From Apus apus (taxonomy: Eukaryota; Chordata; Aves; Apodiformes; Apodidae): DNA of 64,000 bases. The position numbers and the translations under genes were made by a program. This document shows, piece after piece, positions 62,710 to 64,000 of the stretch; positions within the stretch are counted from its first letter, which is position 1, and each line of letters begins with the position of its first letter. The stretch lies in the NCBI RefSeq assembly GCF_020740795.1, contig NC_067282.1, positions 168,794,274 to 168,858,273 of the forward strand, written 5' to 3'. The notes under the pieces were generated by a model. That model saw nothing but the letters and a program-made list of their open reading frames with translations. It did not search any database and was not told the origin of the DNA.

Positions 62710-64000
62710 CTGCAAAAAGGAGGAACAGAAGAGGAAGAAAATATAAATCAAGATGACATTATCATTTCATCATACATGGAAAGGATCTGCCATGGAAACA
62801 ATAAAGGTTGGGTCTGTGAGAAATTCATGCATTTCCAAAGGGAAACAGAGAGAAGAGGAAAGCAGCAGTGAGGAGGCATCTCAGGAGGTTTGGAAATTCA
62901 GCCATGCCGAATGTCCGAAAGATCAGGAGTCCATCTGTCACTTTCAAGTGTGGAAAGTTGGTTGGGAAATCTGATGGCAGGTTTTCCTCAGCTCTGTCTC
63001 TTTCTTCTCTCCTTGCATTAAATGTTATTAAAGCAGTCTTGAAGCATTTGCACTTTCCTGCTGCTTTCTCATCTAGAGCCAGAGACTGATGGAAAACTAT
63101 CTGTGGAGGAAGGAAACAGAATTTCCTCTAATTAGGAAAATATATATAGTCTTGACTCATATTGGTCCTCATTTACATTGAACACTCCCATTCCATTTTG
63201 TTTCATCAACTTTACCTGGTGCTCTTTGGAGCAGTTAATGTCACAGCCTAGAATTCTGGCAACACAGGATTATCCAGCTGGGTCCTGGTAGTTAAGCTCT
63301 CCTAATGAGGTGGCACATGGGAACCAGGTGCCTGTGTGATGACTGTGCTTTCTGTCCCCCAACAGCATCGTCCTGATTGGAAAACAGCACTAAGAAAACA
63401 TTCCCAGTAGGGGAAATAAGAAGAAACTCTTTTTTCCTTCACTAAGAAGTAATGGAGATGCCTTCAATAGTTTTATCCATCCTTTAGGTGTCAGTGGAGC
63501 CAGGCCACCAGGCTACACCTGATTCCTGATTTATTTGCACCTGCATTTGCATTTGGGGTCTTACCCAAAATTGCTGTGTGGAGTTTCCTCTGGAGACTCC
63601 CCAAGGCCAGGACCATGTGTCTCTCTTTATTTGTGTAGTAAGAAGCAGAAAAATACTCTGATTATGAGCAGCTCAGCTGCATGAAAGTTGAAACTCAGCA
63701 ACATAAAAAATTATCAAAAGAAACCCAGGTGTATTCAGTAGTGAAACATGTGAGGGCTGCTCAACCAAAAACCCCCAGACATCACCAGGCATGTGTGGAG
63801 ACCATAAATTGAATAAAATAATATTACCTTTATGGGCACAAACTCACCAGTTTATGCCATATAAATGACAGCATCTGAACAGAAAAATCCTTTCACAGGA
63901 GGTATAATACTCCTTCCCTCATATTTACAGTATCATCATCTGTGCGTAGCAGAATGCTTATTGGCAAGGAGGCCATAAGTAGGCAGCATTCAGTCCTTCC
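62710..64000 (-). other. KCNMB4: KCNMB4 last intron, partial
   Basis: This is the intron upstream of the last KCNMB4 exon on the minus strand, running out of the window. No further exon of the gene and no repeat family was recognised in it. Confidence 0.75.

Noticed and set aside
62374..62871. 165-codon plus-strand open frame
   Set aside because: It overlaps the KCNMB4 last exon in antisense; the minus-strand reading is clearly the real gene.

Overview
The window is vertebrate nuclear DNA, most likely from a bird. It has widely spaced exons with GT-AG introns, and its only recognisable interspersed repeats are CR1 LINE fragments, several with the bird-type tail built on ATCATAGA units. No Alu, L1 or endogenous retrovirus was recognised. 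The species cannot be named from the sequence.

Positions 6974-43662 (+) hold almost the whole gene for the endothelial receptor tyrosine phosphatase PTPRB (VE-PTP). Thirty coding exons join in frame with no internal stop, giving about 1,889 residues. Compared with the human protein as I remember it, they run from the second fibronectin type III (FN3) repeat to the C-terminus. Fifteen consecutive exons each encode exactly one FN3 repeat (FN3-2 to FN3-16), all with phase-1 borders. Three exons form the membrane-proximal FN3-17, one carries the transmembrane helix, four small exons make the juxtamembrane segment, and the rest make the single PTP domain, with the [10 protein letters not shown] signature split by an intron. 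The signal peptide and FN3-1 exons were not found; they lie upstream or are missing. Positions 1-60 are the edge of a CpG-rich patch that could be a first-exon boundary.

Downstream, 43663 to about 48.4 kb is AT-rich and probably 3' UTR. About 14 kb of intergenic DNA follows, with a CR1 copy at 60973-61450. At 62541-62709 on the minus strand lies the last coding exon of KCNMB4, the beta-4 subunit of the BK channel; its earlier exons lie beyond 64000. PTPRB and KCNMB4 are tail to tail, as in mammals, which supports both calls. The two genes are neighbours and not one pathway: PTPRB dephosphorylates endothelial receptors and junction proteins, and KCNMB4 tunes a neuronal potassium channel.

Nothing here is a clearly new biological system. 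The best leads are the CpG edge with a possible start that skips FN3-1, a GC-AG intron after FN3-13, a GC-rich outlier exon (FN3-5), an 18-nt microexon, a 72-bp tandem duplication beside an FN3 exon, and two unexplained open frames (35754-36053 and 56743-57003, both minus).
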